33,342 nucleotides of DNA from Candidatus Rifleibacteriota bacterium (GTDB lineage Bacteria; Muiribacteriota; Ozemobacteria; Ozemobacterales; Ozemobacteraceae): the NCBI GenBank assembly GCA_024710355.1, contig JANJUX010000029.1:1-33342 (forward strand), written 5' to 3'. Below the pieces are notes generated by a model that made no database searches, was not told the origin of the DNA, and worked only from the letters and a program-made list of their open reading frames with translations. Below, piece after piece: positions 15,840 to 22,530 of this stretch. Position 1 is the stretch's first letter. The number at the start of each line of letters is the position of its first letter. A program made the translations under genes and the position numbers.

Positions 15840-16799
15840 ATGAAGAAAGAAAACATCTTTTCAATCGAAACTCTTCGGCAGCTGGCAGCCTCAGAAGGCA
15901 GTCAGCGCGAGATTCTCAGCTGTCTTCTCGATGTCTGGGCTGACCAGAAGTCGGTCGATTTCAATAATTCATTGCTGAAAAATCTGGTATTGCGCTACGC
16001 CGAAGCCGAAAAAAAGCTGAAAGTGCTGAACGATGAGCTGAAAACCCGCCAGAAGACAATGACCGATGAACTGGAGGCCGCCGCCGGAATTCAAAAAACC
16101 CTGCTGCCGCAGGCAGTGCCCAGGTCTGAATCGGTTGAAGCGGCATTTGAGTTCTTGCCCTGTGATCAGGTCGGCGGTGACCTCGTCGGCCTGGTTCCTT
16201 ACGATGAAGACCGCTGGTTTGCCTGGGTTGTCGACGTTGCCGGCCATGGGCCACGCGCTGCGATGATAACGGTTTCGGTTGCCCAGTTTCTGCAGATGTC
16301 GGTGCAGCTGAATTCTCTCGGCCCGGCCGATGTCATGAAGGCTCTCGACCGTGAGTTCCCGTTTTCGCGCTTCAACAGTTTCTTTACCATTATTTACGGA
16401 ATCCTGGATCTTAAAAATCAGATATTCACCTATTGTAATTCAGGGCACCCGAATCCGGTGCTGCTGCAGCCGGGCGAAAACCCGCAATTTGTCGAGGGCA
16501 GTGGTCCGATGCTGGGCCTGGGGCTGCCGATTCCGTGGCCAGAGGTTTCGGTTGATCTCTCTGGCGGAAAAAGCCTGCTCCTCTATACCGACGGCCTGAT
16601 CGAGTGCGCCGATGCCCGCGGGCAGCTGTTCGGAGAAGACCGCCTGCTTGAGATGCTTAATAGGCTGCAATGCCGTTCTGCCAATTGTCTTGCTGCTTCG
16701 ATTATGCAGGAAATGCATGCTTTTATGGGTAAGGTGCGCTTTCAGGATGATTTTACCTTTCTTGCTCTGAAATCAAAAAGCTCCTCTGATAAATCATGA
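15840..16799 (+). CDS. SpoIIE/RsbU-type PP2C serine phosphatase
   Basis: 319 residues; ATG at 15840 one base after the previous stop, with GAGGA upstream, so translation is probably coupled. Residues 50-85 form a coiled-coil helix. Residues 100-312 are the PP2C_SIG domain with metal ligands in GGDLVG (D114), VVDVAGHG (D132), LLYTDGL (D251) and QDDFT (D303-D304). No sensor domain (PAS, GAF, HAMP) precedes it, so its input probably comes from a partner protein via the coiled coil. Family members dephosphorylate STAS proteins, and one lies 2.1 kb upstream in the same unit. The ODP-like protein immediately before it is a candidate input. Confidence 0.85.
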   Translation: MKKENIFSIETLRQLAASEGSQREILSCLLDVWADQKSVDFNNSLLKNLVLRYAEAEKKLKVLNDELKTRQKTMTDELEAAAGIQKTLLPQAVPRSESVEAAFEFLPCDQVGGDLVGLVPYDEDRWFAWVVDVAGHGPRAAMITVSVAQFLQMSVQLNSLGPADVMKALDREFPFSRFNSFFTIIYGILDLKNQIFTYCNSGHPNPVLLQPGENPQFVEGSGPMLGLGLPIPWPEVSVDLSGGKSLLLYTDGLIECADARGQLFGEDRLLEMLNRLQCRSANCLAASIMQEMHAFMGKVRFQDDFTFLALKSKSSSDKS

Positions 16800-17770
16800 A
16801 CAGAGTTTTTACCTGCGGGCCGGCCTCGGAAGCTGCTGCGACCCTCTCTCTGATTGCGAGTCGGGCTGACGCTTTGCGCCTCAATATTGCCCACATGACC
16901 ACCGAAAAGCTGCAGCAGTGGCTTGACCGTCTGGTCGAGCTGCGCCGCCGCGAAAACCTCGGATTTCGCATAGTTCTTGATCTGCAGGGGGCCAAGGTGC
17001 GCATCGGCAGATTGCCTGAAGTTGCCAGTCTGCCAGAAACGGTTGGGATTTTTTATGGTGAAACTTCTGAATCACCGGGTATGATCCCGGTGCCAACACA
17101 GAGTGTCTTTGAAAAGACCGAAATTGGTGATCATCTGCTGCTCAATGACCGGCGGGTGATTCTGCGGGTAACGGGCAGGGCAGGGGGGCGCCTGCAGGCC
17201 GCCGTCGAGAAAAATGGCCCCTTAAGCAGTGGCAAAGGCTTGAATTCGCCAGATCGTGTTTTTGAAATGGCCAGGGTTACCGAGCATGATGCGGCGGCAA
17301 TTGCCTTGAGCAAAGAAATTTCAGATCTCGACTATGCTGTTTCATTTGTCGCCGACGGTTCTGAAAGCCGTTTGTTCAGACCTCTTGTCGGTGTTTCACA
17401 TCGACTGATCGCCAAGATCGAGCAGCGTGCCGCCTTTTCGCACCTGGCCGCCATCGATGCTGTCTTTGACGAATTCTGGCTGTGTCGTGGCGACCTTGGC
17501 GCTGAAGCCGGTCTGCGCAAGCTCGGCGCCTGGCAGGCCGATTTCGTTAAAGCTCTGACCGGTCTGAAAAAGCCCTGTCTGCTCGCCGGCGAGGTGCTTG
17601 GCTCGATGACAGCACTGCCAAACCCTTCACGCGCCGAAATAGTACAGCTCTACGATGCCATTCAGGCTGGGTTTACCGGCTTCGTTCTCTCTGACGAAAC
17701 GGCCTGCGGCACGCAAGTAGCAGCTGTAATGCATTTCATCGACTATTTTTTTGCCGATGATCAATCCTGA
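16796..17770 (+). CDS. Shortened, divergent pyruvate-kinase-like protein
   Basis: 324 residues, starting in an ATGA overlap with the phosphatase gene. The pyruvate kinase A and B domains can be followed: LRLNIAHM (27-34), VLDLQGAKVRIG (60-71), a B-domain insert (about 83-160), AKIEQ (206-210, catalytic-type K207 and metal-type E209), CRGDLGAE (230-237, D233) and GFVLSDETACG (295-305). Several key positions differ. The Ser in the RLNFSH motif is Ala32, and the catalytic Thr of ATQMLESM is Gly265. The regulatory C-terminal domain of normal enzymes (about 470 residues) is absent. It may act on another phosphoenolpyruvate-like ligand, or be a non-catalytic metabolite sensor in this signalling unit. 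True glycolytic pyruvate kinase activity looks unlikely. Confidence 0.7.
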   Translation: MNRVFTCGPASEAAATLSLIASRADALRLNIAHMTTEKLQQWLDRLVELRRRENLGFRIVLDLQGAKVRIGRLPEVASLPETVGIFYGETSESPGMIPVPTQSVFEKTEIGDHLLLNDRRVILRVTGRAGGRLQAAVEKNGPLSSGKGLNSPDRVFEMARVTEHDAAAIALSKEISDLDYAVSFVADGSESRLFRPLVGVSHRLIAKIEQRAAFSHLAAIDAVFDEFWLCRGDLGAEAGLRKLGAWQADFVKALTGLKKPCLLAGEVLGSMTALPNPSRAEIVQLYDAIQAGFTGFVLSDETACGTQVAAVMHFIDYFFADDQS

Positions 17771-18596
17771 CGGCCGCATCGAATGGCCTTATTTCACCAG
17801 GCGTTCTGATTTTTTCATGCCGCCCGCCGGTAATTTACGGCTGCAGGTGAGTGAAGTCTTCAACAGCGGTTTCGATGCCAGGTGTGAAGAGAGACTTTTT
17901 TATTTTGCCACAGAAGCGCTCTCACTGCACCCGTTGGCATTTCTCGTGCCTGCTTCGTTGTGTGATCTGATTCAGCCGGAAACCTCTATTCTGGTTGCCG
18001 ATGCGAAACTTTCGTTTACCGATATCAACGGCAGACAACAACTTCTGCATGCTTGCGAGCCTGTTGCGGTTGAGACTTTTCCTGTTTGTCCAGATCCCGA
18101 ACGACTGCGTAACAACCTTGCAGCGGTTCTGACCAGCCTGAAGCTTTTTGGGCGTAATTCGATCGTTCTCGACCTGATTCTCGGTTGCAATACCGAAAAA
18201 AACATTCTCTCCGGAGCCGAAGCGGTAATTTTTGCTTTCCCGCCCGATACTTCAGCTCTGCTGCAGTTTATCGGGGTAGGGGAGGGTCTTACTCCGGCAT
18301 TTGATGATTTTCTCAGCGGTATGCTGCTCGCCGATCGCTGGGTTGGCGCGAACCAGATTGCTGTGCCTGAAAATTTTGCCTCCGTGGCTAAAAAGAAAAC
18401 TACCGTTCAAGCTTTGCAGCAGCTGCTTTTTGCTGCCAACGGGCGCATGTCGCTGCGTTTCGAAGATTTTTTATACCGATTGCTTCTTGAAGATATCAGA
18501 ACGAAAGATGTTGTCAGAATCCTCAACTACGGCCATTCTTCCGGAACTGACATTCTTTGCGGCATCTGGCATTATCTCAACAATATCGGGCCGTAA
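17757..18596 (+). CDS. DUF2877 family protein (AllH-like)
   Basis: 279 residues from ATG 17757, overlapping the pyruvate-kinase-like gene by 14 nt; no separate ribosome-binding site is clear, so coupling is likely. The diagnostic motif is GVGEGLTPAFDDFLSGML near residue 175, matching the GxGxGLTPxxDDxLxG signature of DUF2877. A member of this family, AllH (YlbF), is a subunit of oxamate carbamoyltransferase in allantoin breakdown together with AllF/FdrA and AllG. No such partners are in the window, so that reaction cannot be assumed here. The C-terminal region is helical. A strong terminator follows immediately after the stop. Confidence 0.75.
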   Translation: MINPDGRIEWPYFTRRSDFFMPPAGNLRLQVSEVFNSGFDARCEERLFYFATEALSLHPLAFLVPASLCDLIQPETSILVADAKLSFTDINGRQQLLHACEPVAVETFPVCPDPERLRNNLAAVLTSLKLFGRNSIVLDLILGCNTEKNILSGAEAVIFAFPPDTSALLQFIGVGEGLTPAFDDFLSGMLLADRWVGANQIAVPENFASVAKKKTTVQALQQLLFAANGRMSLRFEDFLYRLLLEDIRTKDVVRILNYGHSSGTDILCGIWHYLNNIGP

Positions 18597-18597
18597 A

Positions 18598-18632
18598 AAA
18601 ATCAGCGATAACCGTTCGCTATCGCTGATTTT
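18598..18632. terminator. Bidirectional intrinsic terminator between convergent genes
   Basis: AAAATCAGCGATA (18598-18610) pairs perfectly with TATCGCTGATTTT (18620-18632) around a 9-nt loop, flanked by A and T runs on both sides. It ends the signalling unit on the plus strand and serves the small exported-protein gene on the minus strand. Confidence 0.9.
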
Positions 18633-18680
18633 AAAACTTATCAGACGGATTTACGGAACCGTCGGTCCTTTAATTTCAGA

Positions 18681-18956
18681 TCAGAAAAGAACGCCGCCGT
18701 CGTTGCCGCCACCGCAGCCGTCATAGCCGCCGCCATTCGAGCCGCTGTCCCAGCTGTCGCCTGAATCGGTCGAATCGGGGCCCGGATCCGGGGTCGGTTC
18801 GGGGTCAGTGTAGGGGCCACCGTCGTTGTCATCAGGAATATAAGGGATATCGGTAGCCTTGATTGTATAGTTGCCAGAATCAACTGCTGCAAAAGTAGCG
18901 GTTGAGAAAGATGCGAAAAGCATTACGCCAAGAGCGAGAGCAAAAACCTTTTTCAT
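18681..18956 (-). CDS. Small exported Asp/Gly/Pro-rich protein
   Basis: 91 residues from an ATG with a perfect GGAGGA site. Residues 1-23 are a signal peptide ending TFA. The mature part is acidic and low-complexity: DPEPTPDPGPDSTDSGDSWD, then a glycine-rich stretch with a single cysteine (GYDGCGGGNDGG). No family is recognisable. It stands alone on the minus strand between two plus-strand units. A disordered, possibly calcium-binding secreted or cell-surface peptide is plausible. The coding call rests on the ribosome-binding site and signal peptide. Confidence 0.65.
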   Translation of the reverse strand: MKKVFALALGVMLFASFSTATFAAVDSGNYTIKATDIPYIPDDNDGGPYTDPEPTPDPGPDSTDSGDSWDSGSNGGGYDGCGGGNDGGVLF

Positions 18957-19144
18957 TCTGTTCCTCCGTTAAAATTTCTGGCCAATTCAAAGCAACGTTC
19001 ATGCCAGGTCACAAAACGCACTGCCAACGATGTTTTTAATGGTCAGGCGTCACTTCTGCCAGAAATCCGGCAGAAATACTGCGGAATTTTCAGCGTACCC
19101 TTTAATTTTGAAGCAGCAGGGGACTGCCGTATGCAGGGCATTTA

Positions 19145-19153
19145 TGATAAAAT
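19145..19153 (+). promoter_or_regulatory. Extended -10 element before the zinc-ribbon gene
   Basis: TGATAAAAT fits TG-N-TANAAT, 31 nt upstream of the ATG at 19184. No convincing -35 at normal spacing. Confidence 0.45.
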
Positions 19154-19183
19154 CTAAAAAATTCATTTTACACGAGGTGTTAC

Positions 19184-19816
19184 ATGTATTGCCCGGTATG
19201 CAAAGGCGAATTCCGCGAAGGCTTTACCGAATGTGCCGGTTGCCAGGTTAACCTGGTTGCCGATCTTAACAACATTACCGAAAAGATCAAGGGTGAATTT
19301 CTGCTGTGCCACAGATGTGAACGTGAATTTCATGAATTAGAGCTCGATCATTGCCCGGGCTGCGGCCTCAAGCTCGTGCGCGCCATCCTGCAGGAAGACA
19401 CCTACGTCTTTCTTGAAGAACCCAGTGATGAATACGCTCCCGAAGAACCCGAAGGCGCCTGCAATCAGTTTGAATACTTCGTTGAAATTACCGACGAAGA
19501 TGGCGTTGTTATTCTTGAGTCTCAGGATATTGGCCTTCTGACCAAGGTTCAGGAGATCCTCAATGGCGCAAAAATCAGCTTTTGCTTCAGACCGCCGGTC
19601 GAGCAGCCAAATCATCTCGGCAGCATATTCGGTGGTGGCGGCAACCCGCTCGAACGCAGTTTTCCCAAAGTGCTGGTGCGCATTGAAGACGAAGAGAAGG
19701 CTCTGCGTCTGATCGCCAATCACCCCGAACTTGACCTGTTCGGAATCCCCGAAGAACTCCTCGAAGACGAAGAAGAAGAATACGAGGACGACGAGGAATA
19801 CGAAGAAGAAGAGTAA
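19184..19816 (+). CDS. Zinc-ribbon / DUF2007-like protein with acidic tail
   Basis: 210 residues, ATG with GAGGTG upstream. Two zinc ribbons open the protein: C3-x2-C6 with C17-x2-C20, and C42-x2-C45 with C57-x2-C60. Residues 100-190 resemble a pair of DUF2007-type (putative signal-transducing) strands and helices: VVILESQDIGLLTKVQEIL, then KVLVRIEDEEKALRLI. Residues 193-210 are almost only Glu, Asp and Tyr. Such zinc-ribbon/DUF2007 proteins are common and unstudied; the ribbon suggests nucleic-acid or protein binding in the cytoplasm. It sits alone between promoter-like elements. Confidence 0.7.
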   Translation: MYCPVCKGEFREGFTECAGCQVNLVADLNNITEKIKGEFLLCHRCEREFHELELDHCPGCGLKLVRAILQEDTYVFLEEPSDEYAPEEPEGACNQFEYFVEITDEDGVVILESQDIGLLTKVQEILNGAKISFCFRPPVEQPNHLGSIFGGGGNPLERSFPKVLVRIEDEEKALRLIANHPELDLFGIPEELLEDEEEEYEDDEEYEEEE

Positions 19817-19863
19817 AATCCGGCATGGCGCAGCAGGGCGGTATGGCGAAAACAGAAAAAATG

Positions 19864-19872
19864 TGTTACAAT
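19864..19872 (+). promoter_or_regulatory. Extended -10 element before the thioredoxin-like gene
   Basis: TGTTACAAT fits TG-N-TANAAT, 33 nt before the ATG at 19905, just after the zinc-ribbon gene ends. The gap to the gene has no other signal besides the ribosome-binding site. Confidence 0.45.
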
Positions 19873-19904
19873 TTAATACCGATAAAATTCAACGAGGTAT
19901 AAAA

Positions 19905-20462
19905 ATGACTTTTAAAACCATCAGATTTTTTCTGCTGGCGCTGATGATTTTTGCCGCCACCACGTCTTTCGCCACCCAGATCGAAACATCTGAAACGCCC
20001 GCGACGCCTGCGCAGCCGGTTCTCGAAGATTTCTTCCCCGAAGGTCTTCTCGATGCCGACAAGCAGTATGTTGACCCGGCCGCGCTCGAAAACAAAGTAT
20101 TTGCCCTGTATTTTTCGGCCAGCTGGTGCCGTGGCTGTGCCGCTTTTTCGCCGACTCTGGTGAAAATTCGCAATGCGAACAGCGAACGGTTCGAAGTCGT
20201 TCTCGTTGGCTTCGATAACAGTGCTGACGATATGTACAACTACATGAAAAGATACGCCATGCTCTGGCCGGCCGTCGACTGGGAAAGCCCGGTAAGACTC
20301 GCTCTGAAAGAGCGTTTCAGCGTTTCTGAAATTCCGGCCCTGATCGTTGTTGCTCCAGATGGCCGTATCATTACCACCGATGGTTATAAACAGATTCTGA
20401 ATGTGGGCGAAGAGGTATTGCAGACCTGGTTGCAGAGCGTTCAGGCCCCTGCGGGTGACTGA
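19905..20462 (+). CDS. Exported thioredoxin-like protein (TlpA type)
   Basis: 185 residues from ATG 19905 with CGAGG upstream; the longer open frame before it lies in the previous gene and is not used. Residues 1-23 are a signal peptide ending SFA. The thioredoxin fold carries WCRGC with C75 and C78 as the redox pair, and the cis-proline segment SEIPAL further on. This fits TlpA/ResA/nucleoredoxin-like periplasmic reductases, used for example in cytochrome c maturation. A downstream octaheme cytochrome (26480) would need such activity, but linkage is only positional. It is translationally coupled to the next gene (TGATG overlap). Confidence 0.8.
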   Translation: MTFKTIRFFLLALMIFAATTSFATQIETSETPATPAQPVLEDFFPEGLLDADKQYVDPAALENKVFALYFSASWCRGCAAFSPTLVKIRNANSERFEVVLVGFDNSADDMYNYMKRYAMLWPAVDWESPVRLALKERFSVSEIPALIVVAPDGRIITTDGYKQILNVGEEVLQTWLQSVQAPAGD

Positions 20463-21145
20463 TGCATAACCTGAGCCCGCTTTCGGGCGTCTTTTCGGTC
20501 GAATATCGCACAACTTTCGAGAAATTTCTCTTCCCGGCAGCGTTCATTGCGCTGCTGGGTGTCATTTTAGGCGGTGTTAATCTCTACGCCGCTCCAGAAG
20601 ACCTGCGTGACTTCGGAGCTTCACTGTTACTGATCTCTCTGCTATCACTGCTGGCGCTGGTCGCGCTGATGTTCGGCATGGGCTCACATTACGACTTCGA
20701 TGGCAACACCCGCACTCTCTGGTTCAGAATCAGCGTTTTCTCGCTAAGCTATCGGCTGCGATATGCTTCGTTCAGCGATATCAGCGCCTTCGCCACTTCA
20801 GGAATCCGCAACCGGGCTCGCATTCATACCTGGTGGACCTACAAGGTTGTCATGCTGCTGAAGAACGGCAAAATGATCTCAATTTCAGGCGCCCGCGACA
20901 AGTCGGTCTACGCAATGAATCGCCTCAACGAAAAGCTTGCTGGCACGGTCGGCTGTGTGTTTTTCAATTCCGAGCCCGAGCTGGTCGCTCACGCCCCGGT
21001 TGCTGGCGACCGCCCGATCGTTGAATTCCACGACTGGACAACTGCCGATTATTACACTGAGTTCTGGCCAGATATCGCCCTGTCGCTGCTGTTTTTCGCC
21101 GCGATTGTGGCTTTTATTGTCGGCCTGGCCGTTTCGCTCAGCTGA
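20462..21145 (+). CDS. Membrane protein with PH-like central domain
   Basis: 227 residues; ATG overlaps the previous stop in TGATG. Two N-terminal membrane helices (about 22-42 and 53-74) are followed by a beta-rich soluble part (75-200). That part (HYDFDGNTRTLWFRISVF, then KVVMLLKNGKMISISG) resembles bacterial PH-like/YdbT-type folds. A C-terminal helix lies at about 203-224. No catalytic motif is visible. It probably works with the thioredoxin-like protein at the membrane, judging only from the overlap. Confidence 0.6.
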   Translation: MHNLSPLSGVFSVEYRTTFEKFLFPAAFIALLGVILGGVNLYAAPEDLRDFGASLLLISLLSLLALVALMFGMGSHYDFDGNTRTLWFRISVFSLSYRLRYASFSDISAFATSGIRNRARIHTWWTYKVVMLLKNGKMISISGARDKSVYAMNRLNEKLAGTVGCVFFNSEPELVAHAPVAGDRPIVEFHDWTTADYYTEFWPDIALSLLFFAAIVAFIVGLAVSLS

Positions 21146-21155
21146 ATACGGATTC

Positions 21156-21181
21156 CCGCCACCCGCAAATGCGGGCAGCGG
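21156..21181. terminator. Hairpin between convergent genes
   Basis: CCCGC (21162-21166) pairs with GCGGG (21171-21175) around AAAT, extended by CCGC (21156-21159) with GCGG (21178-21181) across a small internal loop. It lies between two convergent stop codons. The T tract is weak on both strands, so it is only a probable terminator. Confidence 0.45.
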
Positions 21182-21192
21182 AAACCGGAAGC

Positions 21193-22332
21193 TTATTTTA
21201 TCGTGCGGTAACCGAGCAGCACGTCGGCAAGCTGGCCGGTCGAGCCATCTTCGCGCTCGAAACTGCCGTTGAGTATCAGTGAATTGCCGTTGATATCAGC
21301 TGAAGCGCGCATGAAATTAAGATTCAGCGCCTTGATGCCAAGCTCGCTCAGAGTGCTGAACTCGTTTTTGCTCATTTTGCCGTCGCCATTAAGGTCGCGG
21401 TAGAGCTTCAGCGCCTTGAAAATCGGATCGAGAATGGTGATTTTGCGATCACCGTTCGCATCGTATTTGCCGAGTTCTTCAAAGCCGTCGGCCGCGCCAT
21501 TCTGGTCGCCAAACAGCTCGCTGCCGTTGTCAATGACGCCGTTGCCGTTGCGATCGTAGGTGAGCAGGGCAGTGTTGCCCTTGACCCAGGCGGTGCTGTC
21601 GAGTTTGCCGTCGGCAGTTACATCGAAAATTGCGCCTTTTCCGGCTTCGGTCAGCTGAATGCCCTTGCCGTCAAGATCAAGCACCAGCGGGTCGACTTTT
21701 TTGATGCCCAGCTCTTCAAGGCTTATACCGATGCGCTCTTCGACACTGGTATTCTGCCTGAATTTCAGGTTAAGCTCATACGAATTGCGCCGTGCCAGGC
21801 TTGCTGACATTTCTTCGGTCGTGAGGGCCTGGCTCTGCCGACCGGCTGAGATTGTACCCGATGTCGAGCTGCCGACCATTGCGGCCGATTCTGCCGCCAC
21901 GGCGACAGGCGATCCAGCAGATACTTCGGCCGTTGCCGGTTCAACGTCGCTTGTAGTGCCGCCACGAGCCTGGTTGAGCAGCTTTTCGAAGCGCGCTTTC
22001 AGCGATTCGTATTCCTTTTCGTCCTTGCTGATCATGCGCAGCATCAGATCGAGGTCACGCTCGAGTTTCGGGTCGGCGCTGCCACTTTCTAGTGGCTTGT
22101 CGCTGCTGACTGTCAGCTTCAGATTCAGCTCCGACACTGTGGTCTGACTTCTGAACCGGGTGATGGTCTGGCGCATCTGGTTCATCGGCGACAGTTCGAG
22201 CAGATCTTTTTCGAGGTCCGACTGTCTGGTGGCAGTTTTTGTGTCGTCTTTTTTGAAAAGTGCATCGACTGCCTGTGAGAACCGGCTGGCCCGCATGAAA
22301 CGCTGTGATAAAATTGACGCGGCAATAGCCAT
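21193..22332 (-). CDS. EF-hand-type calcium-binding protein, RTX-associated domain
   Basis: 379 residues from the ATG at 22332 with a perfect GGAGGAG site; an upstream in-frame ATG (22362) has none. Residues 1-210 are helical with an Ala/Ser/Thr-rich stretch (about 125-175). Residues 213-345 form the calcium-binding region often seen at the end of RTX-type and other secreted proteins: DLDGKG (219), DRNGNGVIDNGSELFGD (260-276), DANGDRKI (291) and DLNGDGKMSKNE (313-324). Each loop has the D-x-D/N-x-D/N-G spacing. There is no signal peptide: the N-terminus (MAIAASILSQRFMRA) is short and basic, so export, if any, would be by type I or another signal-less route. No type I secretion genes are nearby. 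Confidence 0.75.
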   Translation of the reverse strand: MAIAASILSQRFMRASRFSQAVDALFKKDDTKTATRQSDLEKDLLELSPMNQMRQTITRFRSQTTVSELNLKLTVSSDKPLESGSADPKLERDLDLMLRMISKDEKEYESLKARFEKLLNQARGGTTSDVEPATAEVSAGSPVAVAAESAAMVGSSTSGTISAGRQSQALTTEEMSASLARRNSYELNLKFRQNTSVEERIGISLEELGIKKVDPLVLDLDGKGIQLTEAGKGAIFDVTADGKLDSTAWVKGNTALLTYDRNGNGVIDNGSELFGDQNGAADGFEELGKYDANGDRKITILDPIFKALKLYRDLNGDGKMSKNEFSTLSELGIKALNLNFMRASADINGNSLILNGSFEREDGSTGQLADVLLGYRTIK

Positions 22333-22494
22333 GTTTACTCCTCCTTGAGTAAGTTTGCACATCCTTATGACGCGAAAGCGAAAAAAAACACTTCCCCTTA
22401 TATGTATCGGCAGCTCCCCCCTGAAAAGTTTAGAGCAAATTGCAAAATGTGCAAAAAATATACAGATGGCAGGCAGCAGACGGCAGACAGGTGC

Positions 22495-22524
22495 TTGACG
22501 GCCGGCGCCCCCTTAACTTATGCT
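22495..22524 (+). promoter_or_regulatory. Sigma70-type promoter of the nqr-like operon
   Basis: TTGACG (22495-22500), an 18-bp spacer and TATGCT (22519-22524). Transcription would start near 22531, which is the first base of the chosen ATG, giving little or no 5' leader. Confidence 0.6.
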
Positions 22525-22530
22525 CATCGC

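Noticed and set aside
16796..17770. Annotating the protein simply as pyruvate kinase
   Set aside because: Key Thr and Ser positions are changed and the C-terminal domain is absent, so the enzymatic name would mislead.
19731..19904. Upstream extension of the thioredoxin-like gene into the zinc-ribbon gene
   Set aside because: The extension is Lys/Thr-rich shadow sequence of the acidic tail; ATG 19905 has both a ribosome-binding site and a signal peptide.
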